NCBI RefSeq assembly: GCF_002234405.1
Contig: NZ_NMQT01000015.1
Span: forward strand, 62,001 to 126,000
DNA length: 64,000 bases
Source of the DNA: Amycolatopsis thailandensis
GTDB lineage: Bacteria > Actinomycetota > Actinomycetes > Mycobacteriales > Pseudonocardiaceae
Reading direction: 5' to 3'
Position 1 is the first letter of the stretch. The number at the start of each line of letters is the position of its first letter. Under the pieces are notes generated by a model. The model searched no databases. It was not told the DNA's origin and was given only the letters and a program-made list of their open reading frames with translations. Below, one piece after another: positions 55,445-63,819 of the stretch. The position numbers and the translations under genes are program-made.

Positions 55445-56650
55445 TCAAGCTGCCTTCATGTGCCTGCCGTAGGTGGTGTCGGGGCGGAACACCTTGGCGA
55501 CCTGGCGGAGGTAGTGGCGCCGTCCGGCGGCCCCGATCAGCTCCTGGAGCGCCGTCGCGCCGGGCACCACCCGCCGGACCGTCTCGGCGGCGAAGTTCAC
55601 CCCCGCCACCGCGACCACGGCCGCCTGCGCGATCGGATCGTCGGGCAATTCCAGGAAGTCGGCGTTGGTCTTGCCGAGCAGGAGCCTGCTGATCGCCCCG
55701 TGCCCCGCGACCGACACGTGCGCGAGCACCTTGCCGAGCGCGCCCCGGCCCTCGCCGATCCCGGCGTGGGACTTCATGAGCGCCGCGGCGAGCCGCTTGG
55801 AGTCGTCGTCGGGGATGAACTCGGTGGTGGCGAGCAGCCACAGCAGCCGCCAGGCGTCCTCCTCGTCGGCGGGCAGGAGCTCCTCGTCGACGCCCATCAG
55901 CCAGCCGACGTAACGCCAAAGGTGCAGGATGTCGGCGCGCTCGCGGGGGCTGTAGCGGAGCCCGAGCAGCTGCGTGCCGAAGACGTAGACGAGGGAGAAG
56001 AGCAGGAGCGTGCCCGCGGTCTGGACCTGGTTGACCGGCCTGTCCCAAGCGGCGTAATCCCAGTCCTTGCGGCGGTTCATGGCCGCGCGCACGTGGGCGT
56101 GCACGATCCGCACCCGCAACGCCGACTCGTACCCGCGCCCGCCGAGCACCAGCGCGCCCGGCGTCGTCACGTGGATCCACCACGTCGCCGTCTCGACAAG
56201 ACGACGTGACGCCTTGTACTCGATCTCGCCGGTGCCGACGAGCGACTTCGTGGCGCGCGAGGCGAGATAACCGCCCATCAACGAAACGTCGCCGAGCGGA
56301 AAAAGCCCGAGCAACCCGGCGCGCGTGATCGCCCGCGCCCCGCGGTCGAGGCGGTCCGGATCGACCCAATACGGCGTCGCTTCGACGTCGCGGAAGAACG
56401 CTTCGAGCTCCTCCGGCGGCCCCTCGACGCTCTCGATGCCTTGCCGCAGCGCCTGTTCGAACTGTCCCTGGGCGCCTTTTCGCAGCAGCGGCACGAGCAC
56501 GTCGGCCGCCGGGTCCTCCCGCTGCGCGAACTTCCGCAACCGGGCCACCTGGCGCTCGTCGCCCCCGATGTCGCCGTCGATGAACAGCCTCGACGCGACC
56601 CGGAACCCGCCTTCACGGAACAGCTCGGGGTCAGGAAGCCTCTCGCCCAT
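55445..56650 (-). CDS. MpaB-family (DUF2236) oxygenase
   Basis: The protein has 401 residues from the ATG at 56650, with GGAGGTGATCC before it. It is all-helical. Conserved features include [20 protein letters not shown] (H-x-H-V-R), [19 protein letters not shown] (the W-x-x-x-G-x-x-x-G-v-d-E element) and [14 protein letters not shown]. Relatives such as latex-clearing protein Lcp bind haem b. The substrate is unknown. A TetR-type dyad at 56670 lies 19 bp upstream. Confidence 0.88.
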   Translation of the reverse strand: MGERLPDPELFREGGFRVASRLFIDGDIGGDERQVARLRKFAQREDPAADVLVPLLRKGAQGQFEQALRQGIESVEGPPEELEAFFRDVEATPYWVDPDRLDRGARAITRAGLLGLFPLGDVSLMGGYLASRATKSLVGTGEIEYKASRRLVETATWWIHVTTPGALVLGGRGYESALRVRIVHAHVRAAMNRRKDWDYAAWDRPVNQVQTAGTLLLFSLVYVFGTQLLGLRYSPRERADILHLWRYVGWLMGVDEELLPADEEDAWRLLWLLATTEFIPDDDSKRLAAALMKSHAGIGEGRGALGKVLAHVSVAGHGAISRLLLGKTNADFLELPDDPIAQAAVVAVAGVNFAAETVRRVVPGATALQELIGAAGRRHYLRQVAKVFRPDTTYGRHMKAA

Positions 56651-56669
56651 CCGGATCACCTCCGATATA

Positions 56670-56685
56670 GACAACAAGTGTTGTC
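56670..56685. promoter_or_regulatory. Putative TetR operator upstream of the MpaB gene
   Basis: GACAAC-AAGT-GTTGTC is a perfect 6-bp dyad with a 4-bp spacer, just upstream of the RBS. No TetR gene adjoins. Confidence 0.6.
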
Positions 56686-56761
56686 ACTTTCGACGGCGAC
56701 GTCAAGGTTGGGGTGGGTCTTGGCAAGGGGAGATCCGGACCATGTATGCTGGCCGAGCACT

Positions 56762-56832
56762 GCGGATGTAGTTCAATGGTAGAACATCAGCTTCCCAAGC
56801 TGAATACGCGGGTTCGATTCCCGTCATCCGCT
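56762..56832 (+). tRNA. tRNA-Gly(CCC)
   Basis: This is a full cloverleaf. The acceptor GCGGATG pairs with CATCCGC. The D-arm is GTTC-AATGGTA-GAAC. The anticodon arm is TCAGC-TTCCCAA-GCTGA with anticodon CCC at 56794-56796. The T-arm is GCGGG-TTCGATT-CCCGT. Its 3' half, from the anticodon loop on, is duplicated at 59297, which marks it as an integration site. Confidence 0.96.
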
Positions 56833-56888
56833 CTCATGCGAAAGCCCCAGGTCAGTGGATGTCCACTTAGGACCTGGGGCTTTCGCTT
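56792..56888. repeat. Attachment-type direct repeat, copy 1 (tRNA side)
   Basis: This 97-bp segment from the anticodon loop of tRNA-Gly through the downstream hairpin (AAGCCCCAGGTC/GACCTGGGGCTT, the tRNA terminator) is repeated base for base at 59297-59393. A diverged third copy lies near 60377. Confidence 0.93.
56840..56887 (+). terminator. tRNA-Gly terminator hairpin
   Basis: GCGAAAGCCCCAGGTC pairs with GACCTGGGGCTTTCGC across an AGTGGATGTCCACT inner stem. It follows the tRNA by 8 bp and is part of the duplicated segment. Confidence 0.85.
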
Positions 56889-56899
56889 TGGAGTCCCTG

Positions 56900-57541
56900 A
56901 TGGCCGTGTCCCTCCCGGACGATCTCCGCGCCGACGTCCAGACGCTCTGGGACTACCACGACCTGCGGCACGAACTCCGGCCCGCCGGGATCGGACTCGG
57001 CAGCCACGACCTCGGCGTCGCGATGTACGCCGCGGAACTGTTCCATGCCGGGATGTTCCCGCTCATCGTCTTCAGCGGGGCGAACGCGCCGACCACCGTC
57101 GAGCGGTTCCCGCGCGGGGAGGCGGTGCACTACCGCGAGCACGCACTTGAGCTGGGCGTGCCGGATGACGCCATCCTGGTCGAGCCCGGGGCGCGGAACA
57201 CCGGGGAGAACATCGCGTTCGCCCGGCGACTACTGGAGTCTCGTGAAGTCGGGTCGGTCGTTCTCATCTCTCGGCCGTACCAACAGCGGCGCGCTTATGC
57301 GACCTGCAAGAAACTCTGGCCCGAGGTCGACGTCATCTGCGCATCGCGGCCACTCCCGCTGGACGACTACATCGAGAGCATTGGCGACGTGGACCGCGTC
57401 ATCAACATGCTGGTCGGCGACACCCAACGCATCACCGCCTACGCTGAGCGTGGCTTTGCCATCCACCAGGAGATCTCAAACTACGTCATGGCCGCCTACA
57501 AGCGCTTGATACGAGCTGGTTACGTGAAACGCCTTCTCTAG
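56900..57541 (+). CDS. YdcF/SanA-like DUF218 protein
   Basis: The protein has 213 residues from the ATG at 56900, inside the islet. The DUF218 Rossmann-like features are GLGSHDLGVAMYAAELFHAG, VFSGANAPTTVERFP, ILVEPGARNTGENIAFARRL and VVLISRPYQQRRAYATCKKL. E. coli YdcF binds SAM, and others act at the envelope. The first third is high GC like the host, while the C-terminal third is AT-richer. It begins 12 bp after the repeat, so it is either the innermost islet gene or an old neighbour of the tRNA. Confidence 0.85.
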   Translation: MAVSLPDDLRADVQTLWDYHDLRHELRPAGIGLGSHDLGVAMYAAELFHAGMFPLIVFSGANAPTTVERFPRGEAVHYREHALELGVPDDAILVEPGARNTGENIAFARRLLESREVGSVVLISRPYQQRRAYATCKKLWPEVDVICASRPLPLDDYIESIGDVDRVINMLVGDTQRITAYAERGFAIHQEISNYVMAAYKRLIRAGYVKRLL

Positions 57542-57684
57542 CAGAGGTACTCTTTGCCGTTGCGATCACCACAAAAGAAATAACCTTAAAAAAAGGACTA
57601 TTAAAATTACTCTAGAAAATCCCGCACCCTGACGAATTCCCTACGCGTCACCAGCAGGAAAAAAGTTTCACTCGACTATTTAAA

Positions 57685-58569
57685 TCAACTCAACTGACCC
57701 GAATCCAGACCTGCCTCTCCATTGCTTCCTGATTCGATTTCCTTGCGAATCTTCAAGTTTTCCAGACTTATACGAGTAGCAAGGGTGGCACCCAAGCCAA
57801 GCTCAAGATTCTTCGAAGAAATTCCAGTAGCAATACCAACAGCTGGCGGAAGAACTACTTCCTCTACCTTGCGAATCACCTGCCTGAATACCTCAAGCCA
57901 ATTGTTGAAGCGCTCGATCGCGGAAGGCTCCTCAGAAGCCTGCTCCGCAACAACAACCCCAACCTCAAACGCCGTGACTTGAACTGTTCCAAGCAGATGA
58001 GAGAAGCCACGAATACGAACGTAGGTTACCTTCTCCAATGCTATCGAGATCGGTCCGAGCATTCTAATTCGCGCAACCTCTGGTATGTCCATAGCGTTTT
58101 CAATGTCAATGCGAAGCTGTCCAAGTTGGTCGTACACCTCCTCCAGAACGCGAACTAGCTCTTCATCGCTACCTTTAGGCTTATGCTCCGGGCCAGCCAA
58201 ACTCAAAAGAGATGAGAGCGTCGACAAGGAATCGAGCGCAGAATCCGCTATTAGATCATTTGACGAATAAGCTGTAGTGTCATTAAATGAAATTCCAAAT
58301 ATCGGCCGCGCCCATTGCGGACGATCGCGGAGCAGCGCGGAAGCCCGGTGCCGACGTTGCGGCAATGAATACACGGCACGTTCCACATCCCGAAGAAGGC
58401 TTGCCGCCTCAGAACGCACCGATATGACATCGCCACCCGTAGCGACCAGTGGCACAATTTCACCCCACATTTGCGTCACGGAGCCGTTGGAACTCAAATC
58501 CCGGAAGAGTCCCAGGACACCATGCAGGCGACCAGCGGGCTCGTCTGGAAGTTCGCTAAGTGGCAACAT
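57685..58569 (-). CDS. Islet protein of unknown function
   Basis: The protein has 294 residues and a clearly lower GC content than its surroundings, with codons such as TTA, AAT and ATA that are rare elsewhere. The N-terminal part is helical (EPAGRLHGVLGLFRDLSSNG, SVRSEAASLLRDVERAVYSL). An acidic middle follows (KPKGSDEELVRVLEEVYDQL), and then a C-terminal stretch with moderately hydrophobic Gly-rich sequence (VVLPPAVGIATGISSKNLEL). No catalytic motif is recognised. It is convergent with the YdcF gene. Transfer is likely; a defence or addiction role is only a guess. Confidence 0.7.
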   Translation of the reverse strand: MLPLSELPDEPAGRLHGVLGLFRDLSSNGSVTQMWGEIVPLVATGGDVISVRSEAASLLRDVERAVYSLPQRRHRASALLRDRPQWARPIFGISFNDTTAYSSNDLIADSALDSLSTLSSLLSLAGPEHKPKGSDEELVRVLEEVYDQLGQLRIDIENAMDIPEVARIRMLGPISIALEKVTYVRIRGFSHLLGTVQVTAFEVGVVVAEQASEEPSAIERFNNWLEVFRQVIRKVEEVVLPPAVGIATGISSKNLELGLGATLATRISLENLKIRKEIESGSNGEAGLDSGQLS

Positions 58570-59296
58570 CTACTGCTCCCTCTGACGCAAAATCGGCGCT
58601 CAAGCTTAAGATCTTAAACCTTGCTCAGTGCAACGCAATCAAGAAACACTATTCGATATCTAATCACATGAAAGATTGCGCAAAGGTTTGACCTTAACGG
58701 AGCACTCTCACCGGTGTCCCGACACAGCGAATCCATGATCACCAGAGTCAGTCGACTCCATCGCCAGTTGGCCCTGAAGCGGGATCTCGTGCACAGCCGC
58801 GCTGTCTGCCGAACTTGACTCTAAGGGATCAAGGCGCCGCCACCGGCGGCGCGCACGTCACCGTCCGTACGGCGGGCTTCGCCCCATGGCGGACGCCGGC
58901 CTCCCGCTCCGCTCCGGCAGCCGCCGCCGGGCGAGCCCGCCGACGAGGCAGCACCGCACAGCGCGCCGCCGTCACCGGGAGACCCATGGAGCACGACGTC
59001 AGATCACCCGACCCACCTGACCGCGTGGCAGTGGTCACCGGGTGTCCCTCGCTGCTCAGCGTCTAACACCGTGCCGCTCGCATCAAGGCGGGAAAGCGTG
59101 CCTTGACACGACCGACCCGGCGCTAGAAATTGCAGGGGCGAGGGAAGCGGAGCGAACAGGCACAAAGACGCAGGTAGAGACAGGACGCGTTGGGCCATTA
59201 ACGGGCCATTCAGAGGGGGCAACCACGGTCAATCGCGGCCACCCTGAGGAAGCGCCGTCCGCAGGTCAGAGCCACTTTCCAGCATGATCACCCTGG
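58570..59296. other. Islet non-coding region before the second repeat
   Basis: The first roughly 200 bp are AT-rich and look like the promoter region of the 294-residue gene. From about 58800 the DNA is GC-rich with small open frames that resemble no family. Near 59190-59215, GGGCCATT recurs twice, 12 bp apart, next to the repeat; such short direct repeats can be integrase arm sites. No integrase gene is present. Confidence 0.5.
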
Positions 59297-59393
59297 TTCC
59301 CAAGCTGAATACGCGGGTTCGATTCCCGTCATCCGCTCTCATGCGAAAGCCCCAGGTCAGTGGATGTCCACTTAGGACCTGGGGCTTTCGCTT
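59297..59393. repeat. Attachment-type direct repeat, copy 2
   Basis: This is identical to 56792-56888 over 97 bp. Sequence diverges at once on both sides (CCCTGG before, ACGCG after). It lacks the 5' half of the tRNA. It separates islet 1 (about 2.5 kb) from islet 2. Confidence 0.93.
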
Positions 59394-59824
59394 ACGCGTG
59401 CCATCGGCCGACCGGGACCCGGTTGGCCGCCCTGATCTTCGTCGTCGGAAGTCGTGCTCCTTGCAGTGACGGTCGACAAGCCTGGACGGCCGGTCCGCAA
59501 TCTGCGCGTCGACCAAAGACCTCAAGGCGCGCCGCCCCTGGCAACAATCAGCTTAACGATCTGGCCATCATCCACCAGGTCGAAGCCGTGCAGAATCCGT
59601 CGATCACCCCCGCCCCAAAGGACCCAGCCGACCTGGCCGACACCAGGTACACCTTGACCAACAACCTCCCGCCTCAGTAGCCCGCCGCCTAGCCGGATCG
59701 TGCACAACGGCCGGTCACGCCACCGGCCGCATGGCTCGTTTGTCATTGGGATGCGGGGAAGTCCCGGTCAAGGGCTCGGATAAACCGTTCGCACCAAAGC
59801 ATTCGCTAGGTATCTTTGTTGCCC
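59394..59824. other. Islet 2 leader without a recognised gene
   Basis: There are short open frames only. Composition is mixed. AT-rich sequence before 59825 is likely promoter DNA for the following gene. Confidence 0.45.
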
Positions 59825-60376
59825 ATGAGCGATGAAGTCGACGGGCGGCCCGTACCCGAGCAGTACGAGCACCTGCTCGAAGAATTGAACCTCGATGATC
59901 ATCTGACACGAGAAGTCTACGCCTACTTTGGACTGGCCGCCTACCTTGCCAGCGTTATCGAGCACGGACTCGTCAACATCATCGTGCTTTCGCGGGTGGC
60001 AGAGGCCCGCGCCGGGAAGACGCCGATCACTAGCGACCCCTGGGAATCTTCATTTAAGAAGACCTTCGGACAACTAGTCCACCGCTTCACAAAGTTGTCA
60101 GGCGACGAGGAGCGAAAGCTACAAGAGGACCTGGCAAGATGCTTGACCCAGCGAAACTTTCTGATCCACGGTTACTGGCGAGAGCGCGCCGAGACAGTTA
60201 TGAGCCAAAATGGAAAGCTGATGATGCTCGAAGAGTTAAGTGAGATGCATCAGGACATCAGACAGCTCAACGAAGAGGTCGACCGAGTCACCTTTGACAT
60301 CGGCGAGTCTCTGGGAGTGTCTCGCGAGGCAGCGGAGGCGGAGTACCAACGAATGCTTGGTTCCGTCGCTGAATAG
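59825..60376 (+). CDS. HEPN-like protein (RNxxxH motif) in islet 2
   Basis: The protein has 183 residues from the ATG at 59825 and is all-helical. CLTQRNFLIHGYWRERAETV contains R110-N111-x3-H115, the RNxxxH active-site form of HEPN nucleases. A long amphipathic helix follows (MLEELSEMHQDIRQLNEEVD). The composition is AT-richer than the host. HEPN proteins are metal-independent RNases common in toxin-antitoxin and abortive-infection systems. No nucleotidyltransferase partner is beside it; the only other islet genes are YdcF and the 294-residue unknown. Confidence 0.72.
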   Translation: MSDEVDGRPVPEQYEHLLEELNLDDHLTREVYAYFGLAAYLASVIEHGLVNIIVLSRVAEARAGKTPITSDPWESSFKKTFGQLVHRFTKLSGDEERKLQEDLARCLTQRNFLIHGYWRERAETVMSQNGKLMMLEELSEMHQDIRQLNEEVDRVTFDIGESLGVSREAAEAEYQRMLGSVAE

Positions 60377-60449
60377 GCGGTTTCGATACCCGTCATCCAC
60401 TCTCACACTAAAGCCCTAGGTCAGCGCTTGCACCTACTTAAGACTCTGC
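60377..60449. repeat. Degenerate third copy of the attachment repeat
   Basis: CGGTTTCGATACCCGTCATC, then CACTCTCACACTAAAGCCCTA and GGTCAG, align with the second half of the 97-bp repeat with scattered changes. It starts right at the HEPN gene stop and closes islet 2. Confidence 0.75.
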
Positions 60450-60500
60450 TTTCCTTTTCCTTCGGAGCCCTCAGCGACCGATAATTTGGGGCCATAGCGC

Positions 60501-60553
60501 GTCGCGAAAGCCACTTTCGCGACGTCTGATGTCCCGAAAGTGGCTTTCGCGGC
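60501..60553. repeat. Family D palindrome
   Basis: CGCGAAAGCCACTTTCG and CGAAAGTGGCTTTCGCG surround a GACGTCTGATGTC centre. It lies upstream of the small membrane-protein gene. A fragment, CTACTTTCGGGAC, follows near 60590. Confidence 0.8.
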
Positions 60554-60635
60554 AAAGTACCGTCCTGGAACCCCTACCTGGACGATGCGGCTACTTTCGG
60601 GACCCCTCCCCTCAACCCACGCCTACCGTCCAAGC

Positions 60636-61160
60636 GTGCGGAGAAAGTCGAGTGACAGCACGGCGGCCGCCTTGCTGACCCTGCTGGCGGGGTCGCTGCT
60701 CCTCCCGGTGTTGCTGGTAGGCGTGGTCTTCCTCCTCATCGGGCTGAACAGGGGCAGCGGACCGGGGCCGTACACGGTCATCTTCGCGAAGGCGGGCGAC
60801 GAATGCGGCGCGATGGGGCAGTACCTCGACGCGTCCACCGGCAAGCCGCTGCAATGCATGGGTCCTGGCGGATTCCGGACGGCCTCGCTCGAATTCCCCG
60901 GTTTCTCCCGTGAGCAGAACGACGAGGTGCGCCACTGGCTGACCACGTTGGCGGAGGACGGCGAGCTGAGCGTCTTCGACCACCGGTCGGTCCAGGCCAA
61001 GATCGACGGGATCGCGGCCGGTTTGCCGCCGGGAACGCGCGTCGAGCGGGAATCCGGCACGACGGAGATCTGGATCGGCGCGGCCTTGACCGCCGTCGGT
61101 CTGTCGGTGGGTTCCGGCTTCGCCTGGCGGTGGTACCGGGATCGCCGGACCGGTTTTTGA
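60636..61160 (+). CDS. Small membrane protein of unknown function
   Basis: The protein has 174 residues and a GTG start at 60636. TM1 is AALLTLLAGSLLLPVLLVGV and TM2, near the end, is IWIGAALTAVGLSVGSGFAW. Between them is an extracytoplasmic stretch of about 105 residues with a Cys pair (GDECGAMG, LQCMGPG), which could form a disulfide. I do not recognise the family. The upstream part of the frame, from 60540, lies in palindrome D and is not credible. Confidence 0.72.
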   Translation: MRRKSSDSTAAALLTLLAGSLLLPVLLVGVVFLLIGLNRGSGPGPYTVIFAKAGDECGAMGQYLDASTGKPLQCMGPGGFRTASLEFPGFSREQNDEVRHWLTTLAEDGELSVFDHRSVQAKIDGIAAGLPPGTRVERESGTTEIWIGAALTAVGLSVGSGFAWRWYRDRRTGF

Positions 61161-61187
61161 TTTCCCGGCGTTGTTACGGTGCTGTAC

Positions 61188-61676
61188 ATGGAGATCCGGG
61201 AGTTCCGCGAAGAAGACTGGGCGCAGGTCTGGCCGATCGTGCGCGAAGTCGTCCGGGCGGCGGACACGTACACCTACGACCCCGACCTCACCGAGGAAAC
61301 CGCGCGAGGACTTTGGGCCGAGAAGCCACCGAGCCGGACAGTGGTCGCGGTCGAGGACGGCCGCGTGCTCGGCACGGCCAAGACGGGTCCGAACCGCGGC
61401 GGCCCCGGCTCGCATGTGTCGACGGCCAGTTTCATGGTGGACAAGAAGGTTCGCGGCAAGGGCGTCGGCAGCGCGCTGTGCGCGCATGTGCTGGATTGGG
61501 CCAGGGCACAGGGTTTCGCGGGTATGCAGTTCAACGCGGTCGTCGAGTCGAACGTCGCCGGGATCCGGGTCTACGAGCGGCTCGGGTTCGAGATCGTCGG
61601 GACGGTGCCGGGCGCGTTCGAGCACCCGACGCTGGGGCGCATCGGGTTGCACGTCATGTACTGCGACTTCGGCTGA
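61188..61676 (+). CDS. GNAT-family N-acetyltransferase
   Basis: The protein has 162 residues from the ATG at 61188 (MEIREFREEDWAQVWPIVRE). Motif A is SFMVDKKVRGKGVGSALCAH (R-G-K-G-V-G). Motif B is MQFNAVVESNVAGIRVYERL with GFEIVGTVPGAF. It closely resembles the actinobacterial YhhY/Pat-like single-domain GNATs. The substrate is unknown. Confidence 0.92.
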   Translation: MEIREFREEDWAQVWPIVREVVRAADTYTYDPDLTEETARGLWAEKPPSRTVVAVEDGRVLGTAKTGPNRGGPGSHVSTASFMVDKKVRGKGVGSALCAHVLDWARAQGFAGMQFNAVVESNVAGIRVYERLGFEIVGTVPGAFEHPTLGRIGLHVMYCDFG

Positions 61677-61686
61677 GGCCGAGTGG

Positions 61687-62340
61687 TCAGCCTTCGACGA
61701 GTTCCCAAGGGGCGTCGGCGCTCGGCCGGTCGTACACCTGGCCGGGCGCGGCGCTCAGCACCAGCGCGACGTCCGGGTACAGCGTGACGGCGTGCTCCAT
61801 CTCGAGGGCTTCGACCTCGAAGTCCTCGTCCTCCGGCACCTGGAAACCGACGAGCAGCCAGCTGCCGTCGGCCTCGCGGACGACCTGGCGCACGGCGCGG
61901 GCCGGGGCGGCGGGGTCGGTGGAGATCTCGGCGAGTTCGGTGCTCACCTGGACTTCTTCCAGTGGCGAGCCCGGATGCGTCCACGCGGCCAGGCGGGCGG
62001 CACGCACCAGGAGGTCTTCTTCGTCGTCATCCGAGTCGGCGACCGAGCTCAGCAGCCATGAGCGCCGCTCGGGGTCCCAGTCGGCGGCCATGCCGGTGGG
62101 GAGGCCGGCGAGCGCGGTGAGCTCCGGGATGAGCTCCACCGCGTCCCGCAGGGGCAGCGCGCCGAAAGCGTCGCGGTTGAGGTCCATGTCCTCGGAGAAC
62201 TCGTTGCCGTCGCTGATGAACCAGTCACCGTCGTCGTCGAGCACGACGAACGCGAGATTCGACGGGTCCTCCACGAGTGACCGCGAGATGATGACCGGCG
62301 ATTCCGGATCCTGACGCAGCGGCCAGTTCTCGCTCGACAT
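61687..62340 (-). CDS. Acidic cytosolic protein of unknown function
   Basis: The protein has 217 residues from the ATG at 62340 and is strongly acidic. FVVLDDDGDWFISDGNEFSE, RDAVELIPELTALAGLPTGM and RRSWLLSSVADSDDDEEDLL suggest two small alpha/beta units, reminiscent of immunity-protein or DUF2185-like folds. No toxin gene lies beside it. The family is not established. Confidence 0.75.
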   Translation of the reverse strand: MSSENWPLRQDPESPVIISRSLVEDPSNLAFVVLDDDGDWFISDGNEFSEDMDLNRDAFGALPLRDAVELIPELTALAGLPTGMAADWDPERRSWLLSSVADSDDDEEDLLVRAARLAAWTHPGSPLEEVQVSTELAEISTDPAAPARAVRQVVREADGSWLLVGFQVPEDEDFEVEALEMEHAVTLYPDVALVLSAAPGQVYDRPSADAPWELVEG

Positions 62341-62425
62341 GCTGGGCTCCCAACGGGGTTGTCCGGCTGTGGGGCACCATCCCACCATCTCCGGCATCGT
62401 CGCCGCGCACCGGACCGGCCGAAGG

Positions 62426-62827
62426 CTATTCGCTGAGGTCGTACTCGTCGACGTCCAGCGCGGCGGCGGCTTCGGCGAGGAACGCGATCACGGCCGGCGA
62501 CAGATGCCAGCCGAACTCCTCGCCGCCGTCGCGGTGGTGGAAGTAGCGCACCACCTGCAGCACCGCGCTCGCGCCTTCGTCCACCAGCTTCCGGATCCCC
62601 GGCCGGACCGGGGCGAGCCTGCCGATCAGGCCCTCGATCTGGTCGTCGACCGGCCCCGGACCTCGATGCGTCACCTTCCAGGCGTGCGTCCTCGGCAGCC
62701 GGTGCTCGATGGACCTCGACCCCAGTACCTGGGCCTCGTCGGGCGCCATGCCGAGCCGCGCGGTGATCTCCCCGGCGGACACGGTTTCGCTCTTCAAGGC
62801 GAAGTAGCAGTACTGGTGGACCTTCAT
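62426..62827 (-). CDS. DUF4279 protein
   Basis: The protein has 133 residues. YCYFALKSETVSAGEITARL, LPRTHAWKVTHRGPG and VLQVVRYFHHRDGGEEFGWH match the DUF4279 outline (N-terminal beta strand, W-x-V, late G-x-H-L). The function is unknown; relatives occur among polymorphic-toxin immunity proteins. It is adjacent to the acidic unknown protein on the same strand. Confidence 0.82.
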   Translation of the reverse strand: MKVHQYCYFALKSETVSAGEITARLGMAPDEAQVLGSRSIEHRLPRTHAWKVTHRGPGPVDDQIEGLIGRLAPVRPGIRKLVDEGASAVLQVVRYFHHRDGGEEFGWHLSPAVIAFLAEAAAALDVDEYDLSE

Positions 62828-62863
62828 ACGCCCGGCACCCTAGCTTTCAGGCAAGCTGACCAG

Positions 62864-63256
62864 GTGAAACGTGATCAATCGCTTATCGAACGTCTCTCGC
62901 GGGAGCGCAACGTCTGGCTGTGCACCCTCCGTGCGGACGGATCGCCGCACGTCACGCCGGTGTGGTTCGTGTATCTCGACGACGTCTTCTGGATCGGCAG
63001 CGGCGAGCGGAACGTCAAGGTGCGCAACGTCGGCGCCGATCCGCGCGTCAGCCTCGCGCTGGAAGACGGCGACGCGCCCGCTGTCGCCGAAGGTCTGGCG
63101 CGCGTCCACCGCGGGCACCTGCGCGAAGACGTTCTCGCCGCGCTGGCGGAGAAATACGACGGTTGGGCGGCCGGTGCGGAGATCGAACCTTTCGGCGCCA
63201 GGGTGTTGCTAGAAGTCCCCGTAAAGCGGTGGCTGCTCCGGGGTGTCGCCCAATAG
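62864..63256 (+). CDS. PPOX-class FMN/F420 protein
   Basis: The protein has 130 residues and starts GTG at 62864. RLSRERNVWLCTLRADGSPH then VTPVWFVYLDDVFWIGSGER and KVRNVGADPRVSLALEDGD are typical of the split-barrel pyridoxamine-phosphate-oxidase-like fold. It is a short single-domain member, distinct from the one at 2689. Substrate and cofactor are unknown. Confidence 0.88.
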   Translation: MKRDQSLIERLSRERNVWLCTLRADGSPHVTPVWFVYLDDVFWIGSGERNVKVRNVGADPRVSLALEDGDAPAVAEGLARVHRGHLREDVLAALAEKYDGWAAGAEIEPFGARVLLEVPVKRWLLRGVAQ

Positions 63257-63291
63257 TCTGGAAAGTCCGATACCGATCTTGGGATGGGACG

Positions 63292-63819
63292 ATGCTGACC
63301 GGTGAACTGATTCGCTTACGGCCGCTGGAACCCGAGGACGCGGACACGCTGTGGCGCTGGCACAACGACCCGGAGGTCATGCGCTGGATGGTCCCGGACC
63401 ATCCGGAATCCCTCGCCCAGATCCGCGAGCGCTACGCCCGGCTGAAACCCAACAGCTACGAACGGACGAGCTTCGCGATCGAGAGCCTCGCCGTCGGCAC
63501 GCTGATCGGCACCTGCACCCTGCGTGACGCCACCCCTGAGCAGGGCCGGGCCGAAGTCGACATCTATCTCGGCGAGAAGGACCACTGGGGCGGCGGGTAC
63601 GGCACCGACGCCATGCGCACGCTCTGCCGCTACGGGTTCGACATGATGCGGCTGCACCTGATCGCGCTGTGGGTCGTGGCCGGCAACGAGGCCGCCATCC
63701 ACATCTACAAGAAGCTCGGGTTCCAGGTCGACGGCAGGCATCGCCAGGCGTTCCGCGACCAGAACGGCGAGTGGCACGACGAGTACCTGATGAGCTTGCT
63801 CGAAGGGGAACTCCGCTAG
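63292..63819 (+). CDS. GNAT-family acetyltransferase (RimJ/RimL type)
   Basis: The protein has 175 residues. LIRLRPLEPEDADTLWRWHN with DPEVMRWM is the RimJ/L start. VDIYLGEKDHWGGGYGTDAM (motif A, with G-x-G-Y-G) and ALWVVAGNEAAIHIYKKLGF are the acetyl-CoA and N-A-x-Y regions. QVDGRHRQAFRDQNGEWHDE follows. It may acetylate a protein N-terminus or a small amine. It overlaps the convergent last gene by 4 bp. Confidence 0.92.
   Translation: MLTGELIRLRPLEPEDADTLWRWHNDPEVMRWMVPDHPESLAQIRERYARLKPNSYERTSFAIESLAVGTLIGTCTLRDATPEQGRAEVDIYLGEKDHWGGGYGTDAMRTLCRYGFDMMRLHLIALWVVAGNEAAIHIYKKLGFQVDGRHRQAFRDQNGEWHDEYLMSLLEGELR

Noticed and set aside
59297..59393. A second tRNA-Gly gene
   Set aside because: Only the 3' half from the anticodon loop on is present; the 5' acceptor and D-arm are missing.
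59229..59525. A 98-residue minus-strand frame reading through the second attachment repeat
   Set aside because: It is only the translation of the duplicated tRNA and terminator DNA (DGNRTRV...), a common false gene at tRNA borders.
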